A DNA stretch of 55,413 nucleotides from Bacteroidales bacterium (GCA_004557315.1 SFEH01000004.1:1-55413), one strand, 5' to 3'; shown: positions 1 through 8,349, numbered from the stretch's first letter. Notes: generated from the letters alone by a model not told the origin. Program-made: numbers and translations.

Positions 1-7
1 CAGAAAG

Positions 8-39
8 TTTGGAAATCTGTAGAATAATAATTAATTTTG
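8..39 (+). promoter_or_regulatory. Bacteroidetes-type promoter ahead of coaW
   Basis: A -33 element TTTG (8-11) is followed after 20 bases by a perfect -7 element TAATTTTG (32-39), matching the TTTG-N19-21-TAnnTTTG consensus of the Bacteroidetes primary sigma factor. Transcription would begin near 46, leaving about 300 bases of leader before the kinase start at 354. Confidence 0.6.
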
Positions 40-45
40 CTTGCT

Positions 46-353
46 ATTTTTAGCTAAAACGTTACATTGCTTATAAATCTATCAAAAAATATATCTTCAA
101 TGACAATTATGTTTGCAAACAAAATCAGACTGAATAAGTATCAGATTCAATATTGTAGTGAATGGCAACAATATTGAATGTGGTAATGACATTATTTGAA
201 GCAACTACAAATTGAAGAAACAACTACAACATAATTGATAGAAGCAACTTCGACAACAAGAATTGAAATGTAGTACTAACTACAAAAGCGAACAATAAGA
301 AAGCGAACAATAACAAAAGAAACTCAACTGACTTAAGATCTAACAACAAGAAT
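46..353 (+). other. Long A-rich non-coding leader before coaW
   Basis: No credible gene is seen here on either strand. The stretch is A-rich and low in complexity, with recurring CAACTACAA/CAACAA words and a 15-base tandem duplication (AAGCGAACAATAA at 286-298 and again at 301-313). If the promoter at 8-39 is used this is an unusually long 5' untranslated region. No strong hairpin or known riboswitch pattern was recognised in it. Confidence 0.5.
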
Positions 354-1154
354 ATGATAACAATCGGTGTGGATATCGGCATAAGCGCAACGAAGGTGGT
401 AATGATGAATGGAACTACCGTCAGTGGCATGGAGGTATGGGAAGAGGCGTTCAATCCGGAGCGACTCGAAAGGTATATCTCTGCCAATGTAACCAATCCA
501 GCAAACATTGACTGCATAGCTGTGACAGGAGTAGGTAGCGTGTCATTCCACGGCATAAAAGGCATTAACTACAAGGTCATAGATGAATTCAGCGCCAATG
601 CCAAGGCAGCAGGCTACGCATGCCAGAGCAAGGACTTCATCGTAGTGTCGGTAGGCACAGCCACAAGCTTCGTGAAGGTCAATTCGGGTGTTGCCACACA
701 TCTCGGAGGCAGCGCAATGGGAGGCGGCACGCTCTTCAGCCTCTTCCACATGGTGATGCAAGGCGGCGGATGGGCAAACTTGAGGATGCTGGCAGAGAAA
801 GGCGACCTAAAGAGCATTGACAAGACGATAGGCGATGTCTCGCGCAGCGAACTGCCCGACCTGCCTCTCGATGCCACAGCCATCAACCTCGGCAAGTTCG
901 AAAGAGACTCGCGTCCGCAGGACGTGGTGCTCGGCTTGGTCAACCTTGTGCTTCAGAACATCGGCGTGATGGCCAATCTGGCAGGAAAAAGCAGCGGAAT
1001 ACGCGACTTCGTGATGCTGGGCAGAACGGTGACTCTCCCCCACGCACAAGAGATATTCAGCGGTTTGGAGAAGCTCTACGGAATTAACATCATTGTGCCA
1101 AAGAACCCTGAGTTCATGACAGCCATAGGAGCTGCCTTGTGTGCACATAAGTAA
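354..1154 (+). CDS. coaW: Type II pantothenate kinase
   Basis: Phosphorylates pantothenate with ATP, the first committed step of coenzyme A synthesis, in the cytoplasm. At 266 aa it has the usual length of the type II (Fumble/staphylococcal CoaW) family. The actin-like ATPase fold is visible: a phosphate-binding loop near the N-terminus (IGVDIGISATK), a conserved acidic stretch (DEFSANAKAAG) holding the likely catalytic Glu, and a second loop (VSVGTATSFVKV) followed by the Gly-rich GGSAMGGGT. It is transcribed alone from a strong promoter and ends at a good intrinsic terminator. Type II enzymes are often insensitive to CoA feedback (family knowledge). An alternative reading as a BadF-type ATPase is less likely, because the whole length follows the CoaW pattern. 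Confidence 0.88.
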   Translation: MITIGVDIGISATKVVMMNGTTVSGMEVWEEAFNPERLERYISANVTNPANIDCIAVTGVGSVSFHGIKGINYKVIDEFSANAKAAGYACQSKDFIVVSVGTATSFVKVNSGVATHLGGSAMGGGTLFSLFHMVMQGGGWANLRMLAEKGDLKSIDKTIGDVSRSELPDLPLDATAINLGKFERDSRPQDVVLGLVNLVLQNIGVMANLAGKSSGIRDFVMLGRTVTLPHAQEIFSGLEKLYGINIIVPKNPEFMTAIGAALCAHK

Positions 1155-1179
1155 CTGATATCAAACTCGTTGAACGACT

Positions 1180-1215
1180 AATGCCTGACATCGACATGTC
1201 AGGCATTTATTTTTT
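1180..1215 (+). terminator. Intrinsic terminator after coaW
   Basis: A perfect 12-bp inverted repeat, AATGCCTGACAT (1180-1191) and ATGTCAGGCATT (1196-1207), with a CGAC loop, is followed by a T-rich run. It overlaps the last codons of the convergent tatC gene. The T-run lies only on the coaW side, so it is mainly a rightward terminator. Confidence 0.85.
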
Positions 1216-1971
1216 CTCAACCCTCGCAGCTATCAATATCGATGCCTCATAGAGGAGATATAGAGGGATGGTGACAAGACAGAGAGTGAAGATGTCGGGT
1301 GGAGTGATGAAGGCGGCAACGACCATGATAAGAACGAGCGAATGACGTCGATATTGCCTCATGAACGATGCCGAGAGAATGCCCAACTTGGCAAGAATGA
1401 AACTCAAGACAGGCAACTCGAAGACTAAGCCCATGGTGAACGAAAGTGTCGAGAAGGTCGAGATATAGGAGCTGATGGTGATGGTGCTGACCACAGCCGC
1501 ATCGACCTGATAGGTGGCAAGGAAACGGAAGGCAACAGGAAAGAGAATGAAATAGTTCATCACCACTCCTGTCATGAACAGAACATAGGAAGTGACGCAG
1601 ATGCCTGTAGAATAGCGGCGCTCGTTGTCGTAGAGAGCAGAACTGACGAAGCGGTAGAGCTCATAGATGATGAAGGGTGAAGCCAAGAGCGCACCGATGA
1701 TGCACGAGCTCTCGAGATGGGTCATGAACTGCGACGACAGCTCAGTGCTGATGAGCTGGATGTCATAGGTTTCGAAGGTGAAGGAACTGCCGAAATAGTG
1801 CAGTATCTTCTCGATGGCACGGAAAGTGATGAAGTCGGTGTTGCGTGGAGCAAGCAGAAGGGCGAAGGTCGTGTCCTTGAAGCAGAACACGGCAGCAGCA
1901 CAGGCTGCAACCACTGCCAGCACGCGGAAGAGCATCTTGCGCAATTCCTCAAGATGATCGCCAAACGACAT
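1207..1971 (-). CDS. tatC: Twin-arginine translocase subunit TatC
   Basis: TatC is the polytopic inner-membrane receptor for twin-arginine signal peptides and exports folded, often cofactor-loaded proteins. The conserved opening MSFGDHLEELR, six hydrophobic segments and the family end DIFTLCLVTIPLYLLYE are visible. I chose the ATG at 1971; an upstream TTG at 2004 would add 11 residues (MSITVGVEDSR) with no family support. It is the last gene of a leftward run, 15-48 bases after crcB depending on the start. No tatA/tatB gene is in the window; Bacteroidales usually carry tatA elsewhere. Confidence 0.93.
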   Translation of the reverse strand: MSFGDHLEELRKMLFRVLAVVAACAAAVFCFKDTTFALLLAPRNTDFITFRAIEKILHYFGSSFTFETYDIQLISTELSSQFMTHLESSCIIGALLASPFIIYELYRFVSSALYDNERRYSTGICVTSYVLFMTGVVMNYFILFPVAFRFLATYQVDAAVVSTITISSYISTFSTLSFTMGLVFELPVLSFILAKLGILSASFMRQYRRHSLVLIMVVAAFITPPDIFTLCLVTIPLYLLYEASILIAARVEKK

Positions 1972-2019
1972 TCTGCTATCTTCTACTCCCACGGTGATTG
2001 ACAAATTTAGAAATACGAC

Positions 2020-2385
2020 TTAAAGATAAAAGGAGGTTTTCTGACCGAAATACAGGGCTACAAAACCAAGCAAGATGCTCAACGTCAGATAGAGTCCGAC
2101 ATGTAGGTACTGGTCGAGCGACACGAGCTTGGAGCAGTCGTTGATTAAGGTCGAGAAAGTGGTGAATCCGCCACACAGACCCACAGTGAGCATTGCCCTT
2201 GTCTCTGCACTCAAGTTGCAGCCACGATTGGCAAAGATGCCATAGAAAAAACCGATCAGGAAACATCCTATTACATTTACCACCAATGTCCCGAGAGGGA
2301 AACTGGTGGTAAAGATTTTGGAAATAAGATATCTCATGACGCTACCGAGAGCACCCCCGACAGCAACAACGAGAATTGTTTTCAT
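2020..2385 (-). CDS. crcB: Fluoride-specific ion channel CrcB/Fluc
   Basis: A 121-aa, four-helix membrane protein that exports fluoride passively as a dual-topology dimer. Family hallmarks are the opening VGGALGSVMRY, the helix VNVIGCFLIGFFYG and the signature GGFTTFSTL, whose Thr and Phe residues line the sodium site and fluoride pore. Its start codon directly abuts the stop of the upstream GH109 gene, so the two are very likely co-transcribed. No fluoride riboswitch can be present, as there is no intergenic space. The link between fluoride export and amino-sugar metabolism is probably fortuitous. Confidence 0.93.
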   Translation of the reverse strand: MKTILVVAVGGALGSVMRYLISKIFTTSFPLGTLVVNVIGCFLIGFFYGIFANRGCNLSAETRAMLTVGLCGGFTTFSTLINDCSKLVSLDQYLHVGLYLTLSILLGFVALYFGQKTSFYL

Positions 2386-3996
2386 TTACTTGTTGATTTC
2401 AGCAACAGCTTTCTTGATGAGCTTGTCGAATGTCTTCTTGTATGAAGGCTTTGCCTGTGCCTTGTCGTAAGCCTCCCAGAGCTTGAGCTTTGCCACAACG
2501 TCTTTCTGCTTCTGTGTGTAAGCCTTGGCAGCAGCCTCGGTTGCAGCCTCTTCAGCAGAAGGAGCATAAGCATGGGTATAGCCAGTCTTGACATCGTTCC
2601 AGTGTCCGCGTGTGAAGTCAGGGAACTCGACAGCTGCACAGTTGTTGTCCATTGAGAGACTTCCGAGCTCTGCAAGACAGCACCACTCTGCAAGGTCATA
2701 GACATCCATATCGAGAGGCAATCCATTCTGGAGGCAATATACGAGACGGCAATCCATGATGAAGTCCATACCGCCGTGGCCGCCTACCTCGCGCGCCATC
2801 TCACCATACTTCGTGAGGATTGGGTGACGATAGATGTCCTCGAGTGCTGTGCGCTCCTCCTTTGGAAGGAATGAGTGGTAGTTGATGTTCTTGGTGGTCT
2901 GAACGCCAGCAGCAGCGAGCTGTTCCTTCGACATTGCGTATTCCTCGGTTGGGTACTTGGTTGCATAGCCCTTAGAGCCCGTGATCTTGAACAGACGATT
3001 GTAAGGCTGTGGAGTCATGACGTTGTGCTGAATCTCGACAACCTTGCCTGCTGCAGTGCGCATGAGAGTTGTGGTGTGGTCGCCATTGCGGAACTCCTTG
3101 CACTCGCCATTGTGCTGCTTCACGAAGTCAGCGCCATTGACCGACTTGGTATCCATAGCCACGAGAGTAGTGAAGCGGTCGCCACGGTGGATGTTCATAA
3201 CCTGTGCCACAGGGCCAAGGCCGTGAGTAGCATAGACGTCACCACGGTTCTGCATGTTGTACTTCATGCGCCATCCGAGCTTTGTCTCGTCGTTAGGGTT
3301 CTTCCAGTATGCCTCCCAGTATGGATCGAGAGTGTGGATATAAGCACCTTCAGCACGAACCACTTCGCCGAACACGCCCTTCTGTGCCATGTTCAATGCA
3401 GTCATCTCATACCAGTCGTAGCAGCAGTTCTCAAGGATCATGCAGTGGAGGCGTGTCTGCTCTGAAAGGTTGATGAGCTTCCAGCACTCTTCGAGGTTCA
3501 TTGCCGAAGGCACCTCGATAGCCACGTGCTTGCCATGCTGGAGAGCATATTCAGCTACAGGGAAGTGGTGATCCCAGTCGGTAGCGATATATACGAGATC
3601 GATGTCATCGCGCTGGCAAAGTTCCTCATAGCCCTTCTCGCCTGAATAGACAGTTGCAGGCACGAAACCAGCCTTGCGGAGATAACCCTGGCAACGCTCG
3701 GCACGTTCTGCCTCATAGTCGCAGAGAGCCACAATCTGTGTGCCTGGGATATAGGTGAAGCGAGCCACAGCGTCAGGTCCGCGCATTCCGAGACCTACGA
3801 AGCCGACACGAACTGTCTGAAGCTTTGGAGTAGCGAGCTGGATGACGTTCTCCTGTCCTGCTGGACGTTCTGGCACGTCGATCTTTATTGTACCCTTGTC
3901 CCAATGCCATGTGGTCGAAGGAGAAAGCGACTGTGCGCTTAACGTTGTTACAAACAACATTGCCGATGCGGCAATACTACATAAAGATTTTAACAT
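2386..3996 (-). CDS. GH109-type secreted Gfo/Idh/MocA protein (alpha-N-acetylgalactosaminidase family)
   Basis: A 536-aa protein with a Sec-type signal peptide (residues 1 to about 21, ending SAQS), then a Rossmann fold whose dinucleotide loop GFVGLGMRG is at 65-73. The sugar-binding half carries HGLGPVAQ at 258-265. The sequence reads GKHVAIEVP where ordinary MocA oxidoreductases have EKP, which is typical of family GH109. GH109 enzymes use bound NAD in a redox-assisted hydrolysis of alpha-GalNAc (family knowledge). It lies 47 bases after a hexosamine kinase gene, suggesting GalNAc release followed by phosphorylation. It lacks a twin-arginine motif although tatC is in the same operon. A non-hydrolytic oxidoreductase role cannot be excluded. 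Confidence 0.75.
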   Translation of the reverse strand: MLKSLCSIAASAMLFVTTLSAQSLSPSTTWHWDKGTIKIDVPERPAGQENVIQLATPKLQTVRVGFVGLGMRGPDAVARFTYIPGTQIVALCDYEAERAERCQGYLRKAGFVPATVYSGEKGYEELCQRDDIDLVYIATDWDHHFPVAEYALQHGKHVAIEVPSAMNLEECWKLINLSEQTRLHCMILENCCYDWYEMTALNMAQKGVFGEVVRAEGAYIHTLDPYWEAYWKNPNDETKLGWRMKYNMQNRGDVYATHGLGPVAQVMNIHRGDRFTTLVAMDTKSVNGADFVKQHNGECKEFRNGDHTTTLMRTAAGKVVEIQHNVMTPQPYNRLFKITGSKGYATKYPTEEYAMSKEQLAAAGVQTTKNINYHSFLPKEERTALEDIYRHPILTKYGEMAREVGGHGGMDFIMDCRLVYCLQNGLPLDMDVYDLAEWCCLAELGSLSMDNNCAAVEFPDFTRGHWNDVKTGYTHAYAPSAEEAATEAAAKAYTQKQKDVVAKLKLWEAYDKAQAKPSYKKTFDKLIKKAVAEINK

Positions 3997-4043
3997 GATG
4001 ATAATAATTTAAGAATTAATGATGTGTAAGTTCTTAATTAGTG

Positions 4044-5129
4044 TCAGATGAGCGACTTGATGGTATCAGCAAGCTCTGCCTGGAGCGACTCGACCTGTCG
4101 GAACAGCTCGAACTGGGCAATCGAACGCACCTTGTTATGCTCGGGGTACTGTATCTTGTAATATACATCGCCATTGAGATAGTCGGTCAGGAAGCGCACG
4201 CACTGCATGTAAGGGAACAATGCCACGGCGTAAGGCAGATACTCAATCTCGACTGGTGTGAGGAAGCTCCTTGCCGACTCAAGATAGCCCTGAGTGAAGG
4301 CCTTGAAGATCTCGGGACGGAAATGGATCTTGGTGAGGTCCGGCTCGTCCTCAGGCGCTGTGTTGGCTGCCGTGCGCAGGAAATCGCCATAGTCGGAGAA
4401 AATGTAGGATGGCATGACGGTATCGAGGTCGATGACGCAGAGGAACGAGTTGTCGTGAGCATCGAACAGCATGTTGTTGACCTTGGTGTCGCAATGGCAG
4501 ATGCGTTTTGGCAACTTGCCCTCGCGGTGCAGCTGTTCGGCAGCACACATCTTCTCTCCACGCTCGAGCAGAGCATCGATCAGCTCCTTCATCTCTGCAA
4601 CGCGACCAGCCTTGTCGTCGGCAATGGCATCGTTGAACTGCTTGAGGCGGAACTCCATGTTGTGGAAATCAGGAATGGTCTCGTCGAGCGTCTCCTCAAC
4701 ATCGGCAAGCATAGCCTGGAACTCGCCGAAGCCCTTGCCAGCAAGATAAGAATACTGAGGATCGACAACCTCATGAGTCACCGAATCAGGGATGAACACC
4801 GAGACTCTCCAGTAGGATTCACCATCGAAATAGTAGGATTTTCCGGTATCCGTCTTGACGAATGTGAGGACCTTGCGGTCAAGGTCGGCAACACCTGCCT
4901 TCTCGAGCTTGGCACGGATATGTGAGGTGGTCACATCAATGTTGTGCTGAAGCAAGTCAACATCCTTGAAAATATTGTTGTTGATGCGTTGGAGCACATA
5001 GTCAGGAGAATCAGGTCCGGCAGTGGTGACTTTCAGCGTGTCGTTGATCAATCCATTGCCCAATGCTTTGATCTCTGCTACCTCTCCCTTGAGAGAAAAG
5101 TGAGATAAGATGTCGTTATAGTTTTTCAT
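4044..5129 (-). CDS. NahK-like N-acetylhexosamine kinase / phosphotransferase
   Basis: A 361-aa cytoplasmic protein of the APH/choline-kinase fold. The N-lobe contains GNGLINDTLKV and VLQRINNNIF. The catalytic loop is ICHCDTKVNNMLF (HxD...N pattern) and the metal-binding stretch is VIDLDTVMPSYIFSDYGD. This arrangement matches the Bacteroidetes relatives of N-acetylhexosamine 1-kinase, which phosphorylate GalNAc or GlcNAc at C1. The ATG at 5129 is chosen because the promoter at 5161-5191 puts the transcript start downstream of the alternative codon at 5159. First gene of the nahK-GH109-crcB-tatC run. The exact sugar is inferred from the neighbouring GH109 gene. Confidence 0.75.
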   Translation of the reverse strand: MKNYNDILSHFSLKGEVAEIKALGNGLINDTLKVTTAGPDSPDYVLQRINNNIFKDVDLLQHNIDVTTSHIRAKLEKAGVADLDRKVLTFVKTDTGKSYYFDGESYWRVSVFIPDSVTHEVVDPQYSYLAGKGFGEFQAMLADVEETLDETIPDFHNMEFRLKQFNDAIADDKAGRVAEMKELIDALLERGEKMCAAEQLHREGKLPKRICHCDTKVNNMLFDAHDNSFLCVIDLDTVMPSYIFSDYGDFLRTAANTAPEDEPDLTKIHFRPEIFKAFTQGYLESARSFLTPVEIEYLPYAVALFPYMQCVRFLTDYLNGDVYYKIQYPEHNKVRSIAQFELFRQVESLQAELADTIKSLI

Positions 5130-5160
5130 TCGCAATAAAAAATGTTTAAAGATTAGCACG

Positions 5161-5191
5161 CAAAGCTAATAATTCTGCGCCACATTACAAA
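5161..5191 (-). promoter_or_regulatory. Promoter of the hexosamine kinase operon
   Basis: Read leftward, TTTG (5191-5188), 19 bases, then TAGCTTTG (5168-5161): a perfect match to the Bacteroidetes consensus. Predicted transcript start is near 5154, about 25 bases before the ATG at 5129, which decides that start. Confidence 0.7.
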
Positions 5192-5248
5192 ATAAAAGAG
5201 GATAAAATTAGGAAAAATTGGTAATAATGGCATTTTTTATGCACATTA

Positions 5249-5281
5249 TTTAGTAACATATTCAAAATATCATTAAATTTG
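5249..5281 (+). promoter_or_regulatory. Promoter of the ketosynthase gene cluster
   Basis: A -33-like TTTA (5249-5252) is followed after 21 bases by a perfect -7 element TAAATTTG (5274-5281). The transcript would start near 5288, about 65 bases before the methyltransferase ATG. It is divergent from the kinase promoter within the same 190-bp interval. Confidence 0.55.
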
Positions 5282-5353
5282 CACTTAAGTTCGTTAGATT
5301 TTACGGCTTAAACGACTCAAAAATGATTACACAATTATAAAATATTACGCGCG

Positions 5354-6457
5354 ATGAATCTGTCTGAAGCATTAAAACAGAGATACACGAAAGAAAAGAT
5401 GTCGGCCTACGATGCCCAGCGTCTTGCCGAGTTCATTGCTTTCGGCCCAGTGATTTTCCAGGCATCAAGACTGATGATCAAGTTTGGTATTCTCGACCTT
5501 CTGGACAAGCATCCTGAAGGCATGACTCGTGAGGAGCTGGTCGAGGCGACTGGCTTGTCGGATTATGCAGTGAAGTGTCTTACCGATGCTTCGCTCAGTA
5601 TCGGTACCATCCTCGTCGATGACTCTACCGACAGGTTCCGCATCTCGAAGACGGGATTCTTCCTGCTGACGGACAAGGCTACGCGCGTCAACATCGACTT
5701 CAACCACGATGTCAACTACCTCGGGTGGTTCAACCTTGAGGAGTCGCTCAAGGAAGGTCGTCCTGCAGGTCTGAAGACTCTGGGCGAATGGCCTACCATC
5801 TACGAAGGACTGTCTTCGCTTGAGCCTCAGGTGCAGAAGAGCTGGTTCGGCTTCGACCATTTCTACAGCGACAGCTCCTTCCCTGAAGCTCTGAAGATTG
5901 TGTTTGACATACACCAGACCCGCACCCTGCTCGACGTGGGTGGCAACACCGGTCGATGGGCAATGCAATGTGTTGGTTATGACCCTGAAGTCAGAGTCAC
6001 CATCCTCGACCTGCCACAGCAGATTGGCTTGATGAAGGAAGCGACCAAGGGCAAGCCAGGAGCTGAACGCATCGACGGCTTCGGCACCAACCTGCTCGAC
6101 CCAGAGGCTTCGCTGCCTACCGACCGACACTACGATGCTATCTGGATGTCGCAGTTCCTCGACTGCTTCAGCGGACAACAGATAGTGAGCATCCTGCGTC
6201 GTGCGGCCAAGATCATGGATGGCGAGTCGCGACTCTACATCATGGAGACACTGTGGGATCGCCAGAAATACGAGACGGCAACCATGTGCCTCACGCTCAC
6301 CAGTCTCTACTTCACCGCGCTTGCCAACGGCAACTCGAAGATGTATCACTCGGAAGACATGATGGCTTATGTGAAGGAAGCAGGAATGGAGGTCGAGAAG
6401 ATAATCGACAACCTCGGACAGGGTCATTCGATAATGATTTGTAAATTAGCACAATGA
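5354..6457 (+). CDS. SAM-dependent methyltransferase, plant-OMT-like family
   Basis: A 367-aa protein with an N-terminal winged-helix dimerisation part (about 20-110, including the ILDLLDKHPEGMTREEL pattern) and a C-terminal Rossmann methyltransferase domain. SAM motif I, LLDVGGNTG, is at 192-200. This is the Methyltransf_2 type used by O- and some C-methyltransferases of secondary metabolism. It heads the operon and overlaps the next gene by ATGA, so translation is coupled to the ketosynthase. In aryl-polyene and flexirubin pathways a methyltransferase decorates the aryl head group; that role here is inference. Acceptor and methylated atom are unknown. Confidence 0.75.
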   Translation: MNLSEALKQRYTKEKMSAYDAQRLAEFIAFGPVIFQASRLMIKFGILDLLDKHPEGMTREELVEATGLSDYAVKCLTDASLSIGTILVDDSTDRFRISKTGFFLLTDKATRVNIDFNHDVNYLGWFNLEESLKEGRPAGLKTLGEWPTIYEGLSSLEPQVQKSWFGFDHFYSDSSFPEALKIVFDIHQTRTLLDVGGNTGRWAMQCVGYDPEVRVTILDLPQQIGLMKEATKGKPGAERIDGFGTNLLDPEASLPTDRHYDAIWMSQFLDCFSGQQIVSILRRAAKIMDGESRLYIMETLWDRQKYETATMCLTLTSLYFTALANGNSKMYHSEDMMAYVKEAGMEVEKIIDNLGQGHSIMICKLAQ

Positions 6458-6472
6458 TTTACAAATTAGCAG
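6433..6472 (+). repeat. 20-bp imperfect tandem duplication at a gene junction
   Basis: AATGATTTGTAAATTAGCAC (6433-6452) is followed directly by AATGATTTACAAATTAGCAG (6453-6472), 17 of 20 identical. The first copy encodes the end of the methyltransferase (MICKLAQ), the second the start of the ketosynthase (MIYKLAD). Confidence 0.8.
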
Positions 6473-7533
6473 ACAATATAACCTCTCCACTTGGAGACAC
6501 GACAGCAGCCAATCTCGATGCTGTGAGGCAATATAGGACGGCATTGTCGCTCCACAGGCTGTGGGACATGCCAGAGCCTTTTATGGGGTCGCTCTTTACA
6601 GAAGGGCGATTTGCACATAAGGACTTCAAGACTGCCGTCATAGCATCAGTGAGCGAAGCCTTGTCGCAGTTGCCCTTGCTCGATGTGGCTTCACCACGCG
6701 TCGGACTCGTGCTCTCATCGACCAAGGGTGATACCACTGGTCCTGACGGCGAGACCTTTGCCGAGAGTGCCCGCCACATTGCCCATGCCATAGGACTAAC
6801 GACCGAGCCTGTTACAGTGAGCAATGCCTGCATCAGTGGACTCTCGGCACAGATCGATGCCATGCGAATGCTCGAATGCGGCATGTTCGACACGGTGATA
6901 GTGGCAGGATGCGACATTCAGTCGAAATTCATCGTCTCGGGCTTCCAGTCGTTCAAGGCTTTGAGCAAGGACGAGTGCCGTCCGTTTGACGAAGACCGCA
7001 ACGGACTCAACCTCGGTGAGGCTGCTGCCACTATAGTCTATGGCATTGACAAGCCAAGCGACGCGAAGGCCTGGGCAATGACCAAGGGCGCAATCCGCAA
7101 CGATGCCTTCCATATCAGCGGGCCATCGCGCACAGCCGAGGGCAGCTACAGGGCTTTGCGACTCGTGACCGAAGGCGAGGACATCGACAGCCTTGCCTGC
7201 ATCAATGCCCACGGCACTGCCACTCTCTACAACGATGACATGGAGTCGAACGCCATTCACCGCGCCGGACTCACGTCGGTAACGGTCAACAGCCTCAAAG
7301 GCTACTACGGCCACACCATGGGCGCAGCAGGACTGCTCGAGACCATCGTCATGATGCACGCCGTGGCTGAAGGATGGATTCCCGGCACACGCAACTACAA
7401 TGCATCGGGCACATGCTACGAACTGAAGATGTCGGGCAGCCACATCGCGACCGACAAGAAGATATTTGTCAAACTGATGTCGGGCTTTGGCGGATGCAAT
7501 GCCGCGGCTCTGTACAAAATGATCGAGCAATGA
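6454..7533 (+). CDS. Beta-ketoacyl-ACP synthase (type II PKS/FAS ketosynthase)
   Basis: A 359-aa thiolase-fold condensing enzyme with all three catalytic positions: Cys126 in SNACISG, His253 in NAHGTA and His287 in KGYYGHT. It should carry out decarboxylative Claisen condensation of malonyl-ACP on an ACP-bound chain. It is about 50 residues shorter than FabF. It starts inside the methyltransferase stop (ATGA) and its own stop overlaps the next start (ATGA), coupling it to a 173-aa ketosynthase-like protein. That arrangement suggests a KS/chain-length-factor pair as in type II polyene synthases. The substrate is unknown. Confidence 0.85.
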   Translation: MIYKLADNITSPLGDTTAANLDAVRQYRTALSLHRLWDMPEPFMGSLFTEGRFAHKDFKTAVIASVSEALSQLPLLDVASPRVGLVLSSTKGDTTGPDGETFAESARHIAHAIGLTTEPVTVSNACISGLSAQIDAMRMLECGMFDTVIVAGCDIQSKFIVSGFQSFKALSKDECRPFDEDRNGLNLGEAAATIVYGIDKPSDAKAWAMTKGAIRNDAFHISGPSRTAEGSYRALRLVTEGEDIDSLACINAHGTATLYNDDMESNAIHRAGLTSVTVNSLKGYYGHTMGAAGLLETIVMMHAVAEGWIPGTRNYNASGTCYELKMSGSHIATDKKIFVKLMSGFGGCNAAALYKMIEQ

Positions 7534-8051
7534 TGAAGAAGCTGCTGACCATACACCTCTCCCCTGCCGATGGCTCTCTGACCGACATTTACAAGAGTCA
7601 GATAGGAGGCTATCCGAAGTTCTACAAGATGGATCCGCTGGCAAGATTAGGATTCGTCGCGTCGGAACTGCTGTTGGACAAGGAACATGAGCTGACGGGC
7701 GAAGAGCGATTCAGGGAGCGCGAAGACCGTGCCATCGTGCTGGTCAACCGCAGTGCCTCGCTCGCTGCCGACCGCAAGTATGAAAAGACGATAGTGACTG
7801 GCGACAACTATTTCCCGAGCCCTGCCGACTTCGTCTATACATTGCCCAACATCGTGACGGGCGAGATTGCCATACGTAACCACTATTACGGAGAGAGCAA
7901 CTTCAAATGCGTGGACAACAAGGAAGCCGTAGAGCAGCTTGTGGCTCTTGCCTTTGCCGACCCGATGACCACTTCGGTGCTGGGAGGTTGGCTCGAATGC
8001 AAGTCGGCTGAAGACTACGAAGCCGAACTGTCGATATGGACGCGACAATAA
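7530..8051 (+). CDS. Small ketosynthase-like protein without catalytic Cys (candidate chain-length-factor partner)
   Basis: A 173-aa protein resembling the N-terminal half of a ketosynthase fold of the 'Ketoacyl-synt_2' type: the segment FVYTLPNIVTGEIAIRNHYYG occupies the region where that family has a conserved Asn-Gly helix start, and no ketosynthase-type Cys or HGT/GHT histidines are seen. It starts at ATG 7530 (a second ATG follows at 7533) and overlaps the ketosynthase stop. I infer a non-catalytic partner of that ketosynthase. The family assignment is by pattern only and moderately sure. Confidence 0.55.
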   Translation: MMKKLLTIHLSPADGSLTDIYKSQIGGYPKFYKMDPLARLGFVASELLLDKEHELTGEERFREREDRAIVLVNRSASLAADRKYEKTIVTGDNYFPSPADFVYTLPNIVTGEIAIRNHYYGESNFKCVDNKEAVEQLVALAFADPMTTSVLGGWLECKSAEDYEAELSIWTRQ

Positions 8052-8091
8052 CATAGCAAAGAATAACATTTTAAATTAATAAAACATAAAC

Positions 8092-8349
8092 ATGGATCAG
8101 TTAATCGAACAACTAAAAGAACAGATTATCGAAGCACTTAACCTTGAGGACCTCACTCCTGCCGACATCGATGCCGATGCGCCTATCTTTGGCGAAGGAC
8201 TGGGACTCGACAGCATCGATGTTCTCGAACTCATCGTATTGCTCGAACGTAACTACGGCATCAAATTCCAGACTCCTGCCGAGGGCAAGGCTGTACTGCA
8301 GTCGGTTAGGGTCATGGCTGAATATATTGCTGCCAACCGAAAAAAATAA
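8092..8349 (+). CDS. Acyl carrier protein of the ketosynthase cluster
   Basis: An 85-aa acidic four-helix carrier protein. The phosphopantetheine attachment site is Ser41 in GLDSIDVLEL, and IFGEGLGLDSID is the usual helix II start. It carries growing acyl chains for the ketosynthases on either side. Its stop overlaps the following start (TAATG at 8347-8351). It is the only carrier protein in the window and is distinct in context from the housekeeping AcpP, which would normally sit beside fabF. Confidence 0.93.
   Translation: MDQLIEQLKEQIIEALNLEDLTPADIDADAPIFGEGLGLDSIDVLELIVLLERNYGIKFQTPAEGKAVLQSVRVMAEYIAANRKK

Noticed and set aside
2386..2400. Fluoride riboswitch before crcB
   Set aside because: crcB starts directly against the stop codon of the preceding gene; there is no untranslated space.
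4041..4925. A 294-codon + strand open frame opposite the hexosamine kinase
   Set aside because: Antisense shadow of a gene with clear kinase motifs and its own promoter; no family resemblance.
5465..6427. A 320-codon minus-strand frame opposite the methyltransferase
   Set aside because: Antisense to a protein with a clear SAM motif; no start context and no recognisable domain.
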